Below the pieces are notes generated by a model that was not told where the DNA came from, did not search any database, and was given only the letters and a program-made list of their open reading frames with translations. Made by a program: the position numbers and the translations under genes. From the IMG/VR virus record IMGVR_UViG_3300046694_000359, positions 1-39,604 of that record: 39,604 bases of DNA; one strand, written 5' to 3'. Within the stretch, counting starts at the first letter, position 1, and every line of letters begins with the position of its first letter. Below, one piece after another: positions 7,455 to 14,863 of this stretch. Source of the stretch: a virus.

Positions 7455-9352
7455 ATGGCAGATAAGGATCAGGACAATAGTATCTTTACTAGTCCAATTT
7501 CTCCTTCAGCACGTAGAAAGCTGCAAGATAGATTTGACAATTCTACAAAAAAGATTCAAAGAAAACAGCTAGAGATGGATAATGATGATCTAGATCTAGC
7601 TGATAAAACTAAGAAGCTTACTCAAAAAATTGACCTAAATATCACAAAGATTTTAGGTCAATTCGCTAGTGCAGGTAATCCAACAAATAACGTTGAAGTT
7701 ACTGATACAATGATCACTCTAGCTCAAAAGAGTGGTGCTGCACAGCGTCGTATGAATGGTAAGAAATTTAAGAAAGAACTAGATGCTATTAAAAATGAAG
7801 TACTAACAAGCAATAAACAACAGCTTTCTAGTATGATTGACCTTAATCGTCGTAAAGTAGGTGATGCAATTGCTACCTACAATATGATCATTAAGATCAT
7901 TCCTAAAATGCGTTTAGCTCTTACTACAATTGCCAATACAATCATTTCTCCAGATGATTTTACGAAAGATTCTTTATCGATCCATATTAATGCTGAAGGT
8001 GTAGCTGAAGAAGATCAAAAAGTAATTCGTGAACGTATTGAGAAACTTCTTGTTGATCATAATATCAATAAAAAGCTAAAAGAAGATGTAACAGCATTTC
8101 TTAAGAATGGTAAGTTATTCTTCTTAGCTCTATCAATGAATGATCAGATCAAGAAGATGCTTTCTGAGCATGCTGGAGAGCAACCATTAAGAACTTATCA
8201 AAAACTAACTACTATTCTTTCAGACAAAGATAAACGTCTTATGGAAGGTAGTGAATGGTCTACAGAAGCATCACAGCGTACTGAATCAGATTATTCTAAG
8301 TGGTTATCTGAAGGTGTTCAAGAAGCATTTGGTATTGATCGTAGTAAAGTTCCAGATGCACTTAAAAACGTAGATACATTTCTACAAGAGCACTTTATTA
8401 TTGGTAATTCTAGCCATCTTGCTGCGGAACATAGTCAAATTTCATCTTTATCTGAAGATGTAAATATGAACTTCTTTGGAGTTGATCCTACTTCTGTTAT
8501 GCAAAATAACGTTGCTCAACAGAATAAGGGTGCTCCGCAAGATGGAAAGGTAACTCCTGAAGATGTTCCTGTAGGTGGTCGTGAACGTCCTATCTTTAAG
8601 CGTGTCAATCCAGCTAATATTGTACCATTAGAATTTGATGGTAATGTACTAGGTTATATCCATCTTGATATCGTTGAAATTGATCCAGATGGTACAGTAC
8701 TTCCTTCAGATAAGAGTCAAGACTCAGAAGACAATGTAACCTTTATGCCAGCAGCTACACAATCAGGCGGCAATGGTTCCATTCTTCAAAATATGGTAAT
8801 GGCTCGTAATGATATCAGTATGGATGGTAATAACCGTATGGGTAATCAAGCTAAGGCTGAAAATCCAAATGGTTCACCACAGCTTGATGCTGTAGATGAT
8901 GCACGTCTAATGTTCATTGCTAATGTCTTTGCAAATAAGATGAGCAGAGACTCAAATATTAAGCTTCTTCGTAAGAATGAGACATTGAAGTATGCAATCT
9001 ATTCAGGTCTAGCTATTAAGAAGCTTACAGGTAATGAAAAGATTCGTATTGTCTATTTAAAACCTGAAGAAGTTATTCATATCAATCGTGGTCAATCAAT
9101 TTTTGACAATATTCTATTCTTTGCAAAGCTTTATATTGCTACACTAGTTACTATTCTAATGCAGAATGTACTACGTGGTGCAGATAAGCGTGCAGTATAT
9201 GTAGATATCGGATTAAATAATGATGCATCAGCATCTGTACAACAGGTTGTCCGTGACTTAAAGTCTAAGGAAATTACCGGTGTACATAATCTAGATATGC
9301 AGACTATCTTGAATGTGGTAGGTGAATTTAACGACTATTACATTCCCACGAT
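7455..9352 (+). CDS. Portal vertex protein, exon 1 (T4 gp20-like)
   Basis: The first 632 codons plus two bases of an 866-residue portal protein; codon 633 (ATA, Ile) is completed by the first base of exon 2 at 10369. Similarity to T4 gp20 is visible in order: a charged N-terminus, the strand-rich middle (RPIFKRVNPANIVPLEFDG), then VYVDIGLNND, and FNDYYIPTI, matching YxDVG and EDYWLP in gp20. The protein would form the dodecameric ring through which DNA enters and leaves the head. Unspliced, the frame runs only seven bases into the intron and stops at 9357-9359, giving a truncated 634-residue product. Start: AAAAGGAATCGAT before the ATG. It is longer than T4 gp20 (about 520 aa), mainly in the N-terminal half. 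Confidence 0.85.
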
Positions 9353-10368
9353 AAAATAACATGTAAATAAGTTTAATTACTATTTTACATGCTATGCCAA
9401 AGAAAATTTCACATGAAGATTTTTGCAACACTTTAAAAGAAAAGTGGGGTACAGAGTACGAAGCTTTAGGTACATATATCAAAAATAATGTCAAGATTTT
9501 ATTTAGACATACTATTTGTGGTAATGAATTTGAGTCTCGTCCAAATGACCTTCTTCAGAATAAAGGTGGATGCTTTACTTGTAAGTATAAGAAACTTCAT
9601 AAGCTCAGAGCAAAAACACCTGAGCAATTTGAAGAACAAGTAAAATTGCTTCCAAATGCTTCTGAATATACTTTTTTAGAGAAGTACTATAATAATGATA
9701 CTAAGATTAAAATTAGGCACGATGTATGTGGCCATGAATATAGTGTAGCTCCAATAAAATTTTTAGATAATAGGCGTTGCCCACAGTGTAATATGGGTAA
9801 ATTGCCTAAAGTATCTAAAGGAGTTAAAACTATTGAAGAATTTTTAAGAAATAATGGAATTTCTTTTGATACTGAAGTTTATTTTGATAATTGTAAATCA
9901 GATAAAAATAGGAAACTCTATTTTGATTTTGCAATACATGTATCGGATACAGAATATTTCTTAATTGAATTCGATGGTAAACAGCACTTTCAAACATCTA
10001 AGGCATTTACAGGCCATAATCTTAGTGAAAGTATTAAACGTAATTCAGTAAAAGACAATTTTTGTAAAGATAATGGAATTACTTTACATCGTATCATCTA
10101 TACTGAAAATATTGAAGAACGTTTAAGTGAAATTTTTGGTAAATAACCATCTGTCGTGGTTAAATTTTCTTAATTGCTGGAAGTCCTTAACATGTAATGA
10201 TGAAGGTGATCAGCAGCGAAGCCTCTTAAGAGGAACGTTCAACGACTATAATGTACATTTCAAGTGAAATGGAAACAGAAAATACTCTATTTATAGGGTA
10301 AAGATATAGTCTGATCTTATATGAAAATATAAGTATTATGAATTAACTATTCATACAAACTACACCAG
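9353..10368 (+). ncRNA. Group I intron in the portal gene (1016 nt)
   Basis: The ribozyme core is recognisable downstream of the endonuclease ORF: a P-like element AATTGCTGGAA, Q-like CAGCAGCGAAG, R-like GTTCAACGACTA (about 10229) and S-like AAGATATAGTC, with GACTATA/TATAGTC forming P7. A 7-bp stem with a GAAA loop (10316-10333) fits P9. The guide GTCGTGG at 10153-10159 pairs with exon CCACGAT (9346-9352), leaving a U-G pair at the splice site (P1). The six bases just before it, CCATCT (10147-10152), pair with AGATGG at 10369-10374 (P10). The intron ends in G10368, as the class requires, and splicing restores the portal frame. The ORF lies in the P1 loop. Confidence 0.9.
9394..10146 (+). CDS. 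Homing endonuclease with two zinc ribbons and a Vsr-like nuclease domain
   Basis: The protein has 250 residues. Two similar zinc-binding repeats come first: HTICGNEF...GGCFTC (about 38-62) and HDVCGHEY...RRCPQC (about 109-132). A C-terminal nuclease domain with KLYFDFAI (about 173) and LIEFDGKQHF (about 189-198) follows, matching the Vsr-like EDxHD homing endonucleases such as I-Bth0305I. It sits in the intron P1 loop and ends exactly where the splice guide begins. It should cut intronless portal genes at the insertion site and spread the intron. There is no Shine-Dalgarno; a 7-bp hairpin (9361-9367 with 9384-9390) lies just before the ATG and may limit translation. Confidence 0.88.
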   Translation: MPKKISHEDFCNTLKEKWGTEYEALGTYIKNNVKILFRHTICGNEFESRPNDLLQNKGGCFTCKYKKLHKLRAKTPEQFEEQVKLLPNASEYTFLEKYYNNDTKIKIRHDVCGHEYSVAPIKFLDNRRCPQCNMGKLPKVSKGVKTIEEFLRNNGISFDTEVYFDNCKSDKNRKLYFDFAIHVSDTEYFLIEFDGKQHFQTSKAFTGHNLSESIKRNSVKDNFCKDNGITLHRIIYTENIEERLSEIFGK

Positions 10369-11071
10369 AGATGGTGAAAAGCCTGTTACTTTTGAAAATA
10401 TTGATGCACAGCCAGCTAAGAATCTTGACGATGATTTTCTAAATTGGTTAAGCAATAATATCTTTTCTGGTATTGGTCTTCCTTCATCCTATTTGACAGA
10501 AGTTGAGAATGTTGATTTTGCAAAGACTCTTTCAATGCAAAATAGTCGATTTATTCGAGACATTATTTCTGAGCAAGGTATTTTAGGTGAAGGATATACT
10601 AAACTTTTACGTCGTCTATATGATCTAGAGTATAAATCAAATGAACGTGATAGTTCTGATCAAAGTGAAGAAGCTAAGAATAATCCAGCAGATATCATTA
10701 ATTTTGATCTAAATAATATCAGTATCGTTTTCCCATCACCATCAAGCTTGAATATGACCAATCTTACAGAAATGATTAATAACGTTTCTGCATTGCTTGA
10801 TTCATTGACACAAAACTTGAAGGTTAAGGGTATTCCTGATGATCAGCATGAAGCATTTATTGGTGTACTGAAACAAGGTATGCTAGAAAAGTATATTACC
10901 AACTTTGATTGGGATGACTTTAATGCACTTGTAGATACTGAAAAGGTAGCATTCCTTAAAGCATCATTAAAGGAAACCATTACCAAAACTAATGATCCAG
11001 CTAATGCACAACCTGATATGGGTGGTGATGAAAGTATGGATGATGGTTCAGGTGAAGAAGAAGAAGTATAA
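10369..11071 (+). CDS. Portal vertex protein, exon 2
   Basis: This exon continues the portal frame from the split codon: ...YYIPTI is joined to DGEKPVTFENIDAQ. It contains FLNWLSNNIFSGIGLPSSYL, corresponding to YFQKKLYxxLNVPxSRL in T4 gp20, then the helical region SRFIRDIISEQGILGEGYTKLLRRLY, and ends in a very acidic tail (DDGSGEEEEV). A stand-alone reading from the TTG at 10493 would be an artefact, since the frame is open and homologous right back to 10369. It is followed at once by a terminator hairpin. Confidence 0.85.
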
Positions 11072-11095
11072 AAAAAAAATAGATATTTTACTATT

Positions 11096-11125
11096 CCCCT
11101 ATACCCTCGAAAGAAGGTATAGGGG
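11096..11125 (+). terminator. Terminator after portal gene, CCTATACC family
   Basis: CCCCTATACC (11096-11105) pairs with GGTATAGGGG (11116-11125), followed by TTTT. It closes the structural operon and faces the end of the convergent minus-strand gene at 11141, so it may work in both directions. Confidence 0.85.
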
Positions 11126-11140
11126 TTTTAACTTTACAAT

Positions 11141-11536
11141 TTATTCTTTTTCATCGTCAGTAATCAATTCGCTTTCATACAATTGATATACTTTCCGACA
11201 AACTTTCATCGCTTCAAAGAATAGACTTTTGCAGATGTCGTCTTCAAAGCAATTGGATCCTGGATATTCGCAACGGAATTCTGATGTTCTGAGTATATTA
11301 CTATAGTCCGTTTGCGAGAAATATTCTGATTCAATAATAAAGGAGAAGACTTGAAGATTCTCAAGCAGAAAGAATTTAGAAGGTGAAAGAGTGTACGAGA
11401 TCTTAATGGCCTTAACACGACTATCTCCAGCAAGCGGATCAACTAATGTAACTTCTAAGGATTTTAAGAACCGTGTATTAATATTGATATCACGGATTAG
11501 TGTTTCTAACTCAGCGACTACTGCAGTAACAGTCAT
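11141..11536 (-). CDS. Hypothetical protein (131 aa), isolated minus-strand gene
   Basis: A single gene on the opposite strand, between a convergent terminator and a divergent promoter pair. Its start has AAGGAAGG 14 to 7 bases upstream, and a minus-strand copy of the 22-base promoter motif lies about 40 bases further up (11575-11596), so I take it as real. The product is a soluble mixed alpha/beta protein (LEVTLVDPLAGDSRVKAIKISY) with three Cys in the C-terminal half. Function unknown. Confidence 0.7.
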   Translation of the reverse strand: MTVTAVVAELETLIRDININTRFLKSLEVTLVDPLAGDSRVKAIKISYTLSPSKFFLLENLQVFSFIIESEYFSQTDYSNILRTSEFRCEYPGSNCFEDDICKSLFFEAMKVCRKVYQLYESELITDDEKE

Positions 11537-11574
11537 CTTTGTATAGCCTTCCTTAATAGTTAAAATATTATTTA

Positions 11575-11596
11575 CAGCATTAAAATAATATATTTA
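11575..11596 (-). promoter_or_regulatory. Phage promoter motif, copy 2 (minus)
   Basis: On the minus strand this reads TAAATATATTAT followed by TTTAATG, matching the family. It points to the isolated gene at 11141-11536 and is 24 bases from a divergent plus-strand copy. Confidence 0.7.
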
Positions 11597-11620
11597 TAAA
11601 GAATTTTTAATGACGGATTG

Positions 11621-11642
11621 TAAATATATTATATTAATGATG
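11621..11642 (+). promoter_or_regulatory. Phage promoter motif, copy 3 (plus)
   Basis: TAAATATATTATATTAATG lies 20 bases before the ATG of the next gene, with AAGGAG in between. It is the closest motif-to-start spacing in the window, which implies a very short leader. Confidence 0.75.
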
Positions 11643-11661
11643 CAATAAGGAGAAGTATTAA

Positions 11662-12198
11662 ATGATTATCGGTTCACGGCATCATTATGCTGAAAAGGCA
11701 CTATATCCAAATGACTTCAATTTAAATGAAGTTGAATATAAAGAAGTCAAAAGAAAAATTCAAAGTGAATTCTTAGTAGCTGCTGAAAAAGATCCAGCTA
11801 TTATTGGTAAGAAAACCATAATTCATGCCGAGAGTACCATTCGTATTGGTACTTTCTATGAGGATATCTATAAAGAACCTACTAATTTTCTAGCTTTTCT
11901 TCATAGATTACTTAATATAGCCTATGATGTAGGTCAAGAATATCCTCAATCAGTATTTTCTGAAAATTTAGAAGTTATTCATTTTAATTTATACCTATAT
12001 GTACAAGCAACTATGCTTGATGATAGAGATCTACTTTGGCAGTATGCTCAAGATAAATCAAATGAAATCTTTAGATTCTTAAAAGATACTAATAATGTAT
12101 TGGGTCTTGATTTCAAACATCCAAAAGCTCGTATTCATTTAGCTATTATTACTTATAATCAAAGTAGTACTACACCAGTACCATACTTGGAGTTCTAA
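11662..12198 (+). CDS. Hypothetical protein (178 aa)
   Basis: A strong AAGGAG precedes the ATG, right behind a promoter motif. The protein is soluble, with helices in the middle (FLAFLHRLLNIAYDVGQEY) and a strand-like segment (VIHFNLYLYVQATM). It abuts the next gene with no spacer and is followed by two more genes before a terminator, so three genes form one unit. Function unknown. Confidence 0.75.
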   Translation: MIIGSRHHYAEKALYPNDFNLNEVEYKEVKRKIQSEFLVAAEKDPAIIGKKTIIHAESTIRIGTFYEDIYKEPTNFLAFLHRLLNIAYDVGQEYPQSVFSENLEVIHFNLYLYVQATMLDDRDLLWQYAQDKSNEIFRFLKDTNNVLGLDFKHPKARIHLAIITYNQSSTTPVPYLEF

Positions 12199-12669
12199 AT
12201 GCATTTGATCTATCAAGGTCTTGATAGTCAAGAAATCATTGGCTTTCCTAATGTCGATAATTTTATTCTTGATAGGAAACAAATAAGGGATATCTTTAAG
12301 AAGGTCTTATGCTGTACTAGTTTAAGAAAAGGTCATCGAACTCCGCCATATGTAGTATATGATCAATACTATGGTATGATGATTGATATTAGCATTAGCA
12401 CACAAGCTTATTTCTTGAAGCAATATACCCTTGAAATGGTAATGCTAATGATTTCTTTTAAAGAAGAAATTAAAAGGATTAATCCAGATACTCAAACTCT
12501 TTTGAATCTTAGTTTTGCAATTCCTACTCATATGGACAGTTGGACTGCATTTCGTCAAAAGGTCTTTGATGAGTTGACCTTATTAGGTGATCAACCTACT
12601 CAAGAATTTAATTTTGGTTTTACTTATAAGATAAGAGAACCAGGACCGGGTGAAGTGATCAATCACTAG
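12199..12669 (+). CDS. Hypothetical protein (156 aa)
   Basis: The ATG immediately follows the previous stop. Features are a Cys pair (KKVLCCTSL), Met-rich helices (LEMVMLMISFKEEIKRI) and a beta-like C-terminus (EFNFGFTYKIREPGPGE). No membrane segment is convincing. I do not recognise a family. Confidence 0.75.
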   Translation: MHLIYQGLDSQEIIGFPNVDNFILDRKQIRDIFKKVLCCTSLRKGHRTPPYVVYDQYYGMMIDISISTQAYFLKQYTLEMVMLMISFKEEIKRINPDTQTLLNLSFAIPTHMDSWTAFRQKVFDELTLLGDQPTQEFNFGFTYKIREPGPGEVINH

Positions 12670-12698
12670 ACAAATAAATATTATATCTAGGAGCAATC

Positions 12699-13178
12699 AT
12701 GAGCACAAATGGTACAGTAAGCTTTTCATATAAGCTTTTAGAACCACAGGATATCATTAGTACTCGTACTAATGAAACAATTAAAACTGCAGTAAGTGTA
12801 GATAAAAACTTTGTTATCGATGTCAGTAAAGACTATGATGCTGAGTTTATGAAGAATGTGATCAACCCTTATGCAATGTCAGTTACACCTTGGGTCTTTA
12901 GTTACAATTATGGTGATGAAAATAAATTCTTAAATACACTTGTTAAGTGCCTTGAGAATTTTTATAAGATTACCACAGGTGACTTTTCAAATAGTAAAGT
13001 ATTTATTCAATGCCGTGTTGGTATAGATACTTTCCCAAATATCGCAATGCCTGAGTTAGTAATTAATGGTATCCGTACTAAGATTCCAACTCAGTTTGGT
13101 ATTATGTATGGTGATGCTGCTGCAATTAAAGCACGTCAATCATTAATTATTGGTGTAGAACCAACTTCATTATTCTGA
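12699..13178 (+). CDS. Hypothetical, possibly structural protein (159 aa)
   Basis: It starts after CTAGGAGCAATC (AGGAG). The sequence is strand-rich, with regular Asn/Thr/Ser content and few charged helices, including TPWVFSYNYGDENKF and FIQCRVGIDTFPN. It is the last gene of the unit, ended by a CCTATACC-family terminator. Composition suggests a virion protein; no specific homologue seen. Confidence 0.7.
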   Translation: MSTNGTVSFSYKLLEPQDIISTRTNETIKTAVSVDKNFVIDVSKDYDAEFMKNVINPYAMSVTPWVFSYNYGDENKFLNTLVKCLENFYKITTGDFSNSKVFIQCRVGIDTFPNIAMPELVINGIRTKIPTQFGIMYGDAAAIKARQSLIIGVEPTSLF

Positions 13179-13185
13179 TAGAAAT

Positions 13186-13212
13186 CCTATACCTTCCAAG
13201 TGAAGGTATAGG
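13186..13212 (+). terminator. Hairpin terminator, CCTATACC family
   Basis: CCTATACCTTC (13186-13196) pairs with GAAGGTATAGG (13202-13212) around the loop CAAGT. Stem and loop match the 4683-4715 hairpin base for base in the core. Confidence 0.8.
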
Positions 13213-13249
13213 AATCTACATATAAATAATAATATTTTTTAGGAAAATC

Positions 13250-13993
13250 ATGGCAACAGTACATTTGATTGAGTTTCACACTGATGGTGCCAATAAGAAA
13301 CAAGGACCAGGTGGTGGTGGTATTTTGACATATTTTGATAAGCAACTAATGCATATTGGTCAAATTACATCACATGAAACTACCAATCAGCAAATGGAAG
13401 CAGGTTCTGCTTTATGGGCACTTTTCTATATTTACCATTATCTAAAGCTTACATTTCCTGACTACAATAAAAAAGAGACTCACTTTCGTATCCGAGGATT
13501 CTCTGATTCAGAGTATACTGTCAAGGGTAACAATGAGTGGATGTGGAATTGGGCTAAGAAAGGATGGACTAATAATACCGGTAAACCTATCTCCAATATG
13601 GGTTACTGGAAGGCATTCTATGCTATTCGTAGACGTCTTCAAGAAGAATTTACCATTACTAAGCTAGACTTTCAATGGTATAAAGGTCATTCAGGTATTC
13701 AATATAATGAAGCTTGTGACAAAATTGCTACTGAGTCATACGCTAAGAATATTTACAAAGAAACAGAGCATTTCTTAGATATTAAAGAAGGTAATACACC
13801 AAGTCCAGCAGACCGACTTTATGATCTAGTATCAGGATTTAGCTTCTTGAAAGATAACATCAATTATGAAGATCGTCCTCTTTGTACTTTCAATCCATTC
13901 AATATCTCTACGTCGGCGAAAGATGATGTAAAGATCATTCTTCCATATATTGACGAGAAAATTAGACATGGCTTCAAACGATATCTTGAATAA
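13250..13993 (+). CDS. Ribonuclease HI-like protein with C-terminal extension
   Basis: The N-terminal 165 residues have the RNase HI fold pattern and all four metal-binding acids in order: Asp12 (FHTDGANK), Glu near 49 (QQMEAGSALWAL), Asp near 86 (FSDSEYTVKG) and Asp near 157 (NEACDKIATES), plus the active-site His near 147 (YKGHSG). It should cut the RNA strand of RNA-DNA hybrids, for example primers or R-loops in phage replication. At 247 residues it is about 90 longer than E. coli RNase HI; the extra C-terminus has no recognised motif. Start: TTTAGGAAAATC before ATG, after a terminator. Confidence 0.9.
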   Translation: MATVHLIEFHTDGANKKQGPGGGGILTYFDKQLMHIGQITSHETTNQQMEAGSALWALFYIYHYLKLTFPDYNKKETHFRIRGFSDSEYTVKGNNEWMWNWAKKGWTNNTGKPISNMGYWKAFYAIRRRLQEEFTITKLDFQWYKGHSGIQYNEACDKIATESYAKNIYKETEHFLDIKEGNTPSPADRLYDLVSGFSFLKDNINYEDRPLCTFNPFNISTSAKDDVKIILPYIDEKIRHGFKRYLE

Positions 13994-14375
13994 TGATAAA
14001 TATAGAATAGTCTGCGAAATATCATTATGGGATGATTATGCACAATGTATGGATAAGAAATTTATTCATTTGGATGATCTTTCTAAGCTAGGTAAAGATG
14101 ATTTGGATAATGCTTATGTTTGGACTGAAATTACATTATGGAATCATAAAGATGACGATTCACTAATGAGCATTATTCAGCATCTTGAATGGTTACTAGT
14201 TCAAGAGATAAAAGAAGGAATTTCATTCAATCATAATATAAGATTATCAACTATTAATTGCTTGGGTAAAGACTTTGAAAGTCTATATCAGCGATGGAAT
14301 AACTTCATGCAGTTACTATATGGATTCACTAAAACCTGCTCTATTAATGGTGATCCAATAGTAGGATATGTATAA
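13968..14375 (+). CDS. Hypothetical protein (135 aa)
   Basis: The chosen start is the ATG at 13968, overlapping the RNase H gene by 26 bases; a TTG at 13950 is in frame. The product is soluble and Trp-rich, with two similar strands (CEISLWDDY and TEITLWNHK) and helical stretches (SLMSIIQHLEWLLVQEI). No family recognised. Confidence 0.65.
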   Translation: MASNDILNNDKYRIVCEISLWDDYAQCMDKKFIHLDDLSKLGKDDLDNAYVWTEITLWNHKDDDSLMSIIQHLEWLLVQEIKEGISFNHNIRLSTINCLGKDFESLYQRWNNFMQLLYGFTKTCSINGDPIVGYV

Positions 14376-14383
14376 GGATAAAA

Positions 14384-14815
14384 ATGGGTATCATGCCAAA
14401 TATGACAAAAGATAGTGTTATCATTCATATTGAAGATGCTATGGAAGACTTCCGTATGTTTCTTATGTTTGATCTTCCTATCAATATGGAATTAGATAGT
14501 CAGGCGGAAGCAATTCGTACTTTTGCATTACATCTAGCTAAAGAAACTTATAGGAAAGTATCGGTAACTATCCATTTTAGAGAATATGCATTAGGTCACG
14601 AACGAATCATTCCTAATGTCATTAAGATGATGCATACACTATTTAATAGTGTGATGAATGTCGATTTACTGACTAAGGCAAGCATCAACTTTACTATCAA
14701 TGTAAAGGATTCTAGTCACGGACCAATTCTTGAATCGAATATTAAAAAGCTTCTAACTGAAGCAGATCTTATTGCACCTACTAAGATTACCTTTCAAGGT
14801 TATCGTGTAGAATAA
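14384..14815 (+). CDS. Hypothetical protein (143 aa)
   Basis: AAGGAT five bases before the ATG supports this start; a second in-frame ATG lies at 14393. The protein alternates strands and helices (KVSVTIHFREY, ASINFTINVKD), ending in TKITFQGYRVE. It is the last plus-strand gene before a bidirectional terminator. Function unknown. Confidence 0.7.
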   Translation: MGIMPNMTKDSVIIHIEDAMEDFRMFLMFDLPINMELDSQAEAIRTFALHLAKETYRKVSVTIHFREYALGHERIIPNVIKMMHTLFNSVMNVDLLTKASINFTINVKDSSHGPILESNIKKLLTEADLIAPTKITFQGYRVE

Positions 14816-14821
14816 ATAATT

Positions 14822-14850
14822 CCCTATACCTCCTTGACGGGGGTATAGGG
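14822..14850. terminator. Bidirectional terminator between convergent genes
   Basis: CCCTATACC (14822-14830) pairs with GGTATAGGG (14842-14850), with extra CC/GG pairs inside, then a run of more than ten T. It lies between the convergent stops at 14815 and 14864 and belongs to the CCTATACC family. Confidence 0.88.
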
Positions 14851-14863
14851 GTTATTTTTTTTT

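Noticed and set aside
10493-11071. Separate gene starting at the TTG at 10493
   Set aside because: The frame is open and portal-like back to 10369, exactly where the intron P10 pairing places exon 2, so it is the portal C-terminus.
13221-13228. T4-type late promoter TATAAATA before the RNase H gene
   Set aside because: The eight-base match is exact, but the same string arises by chance in such AT-rich gaps and inside several copies of the 22-base motif. The other terminator-flanked units do not show it.
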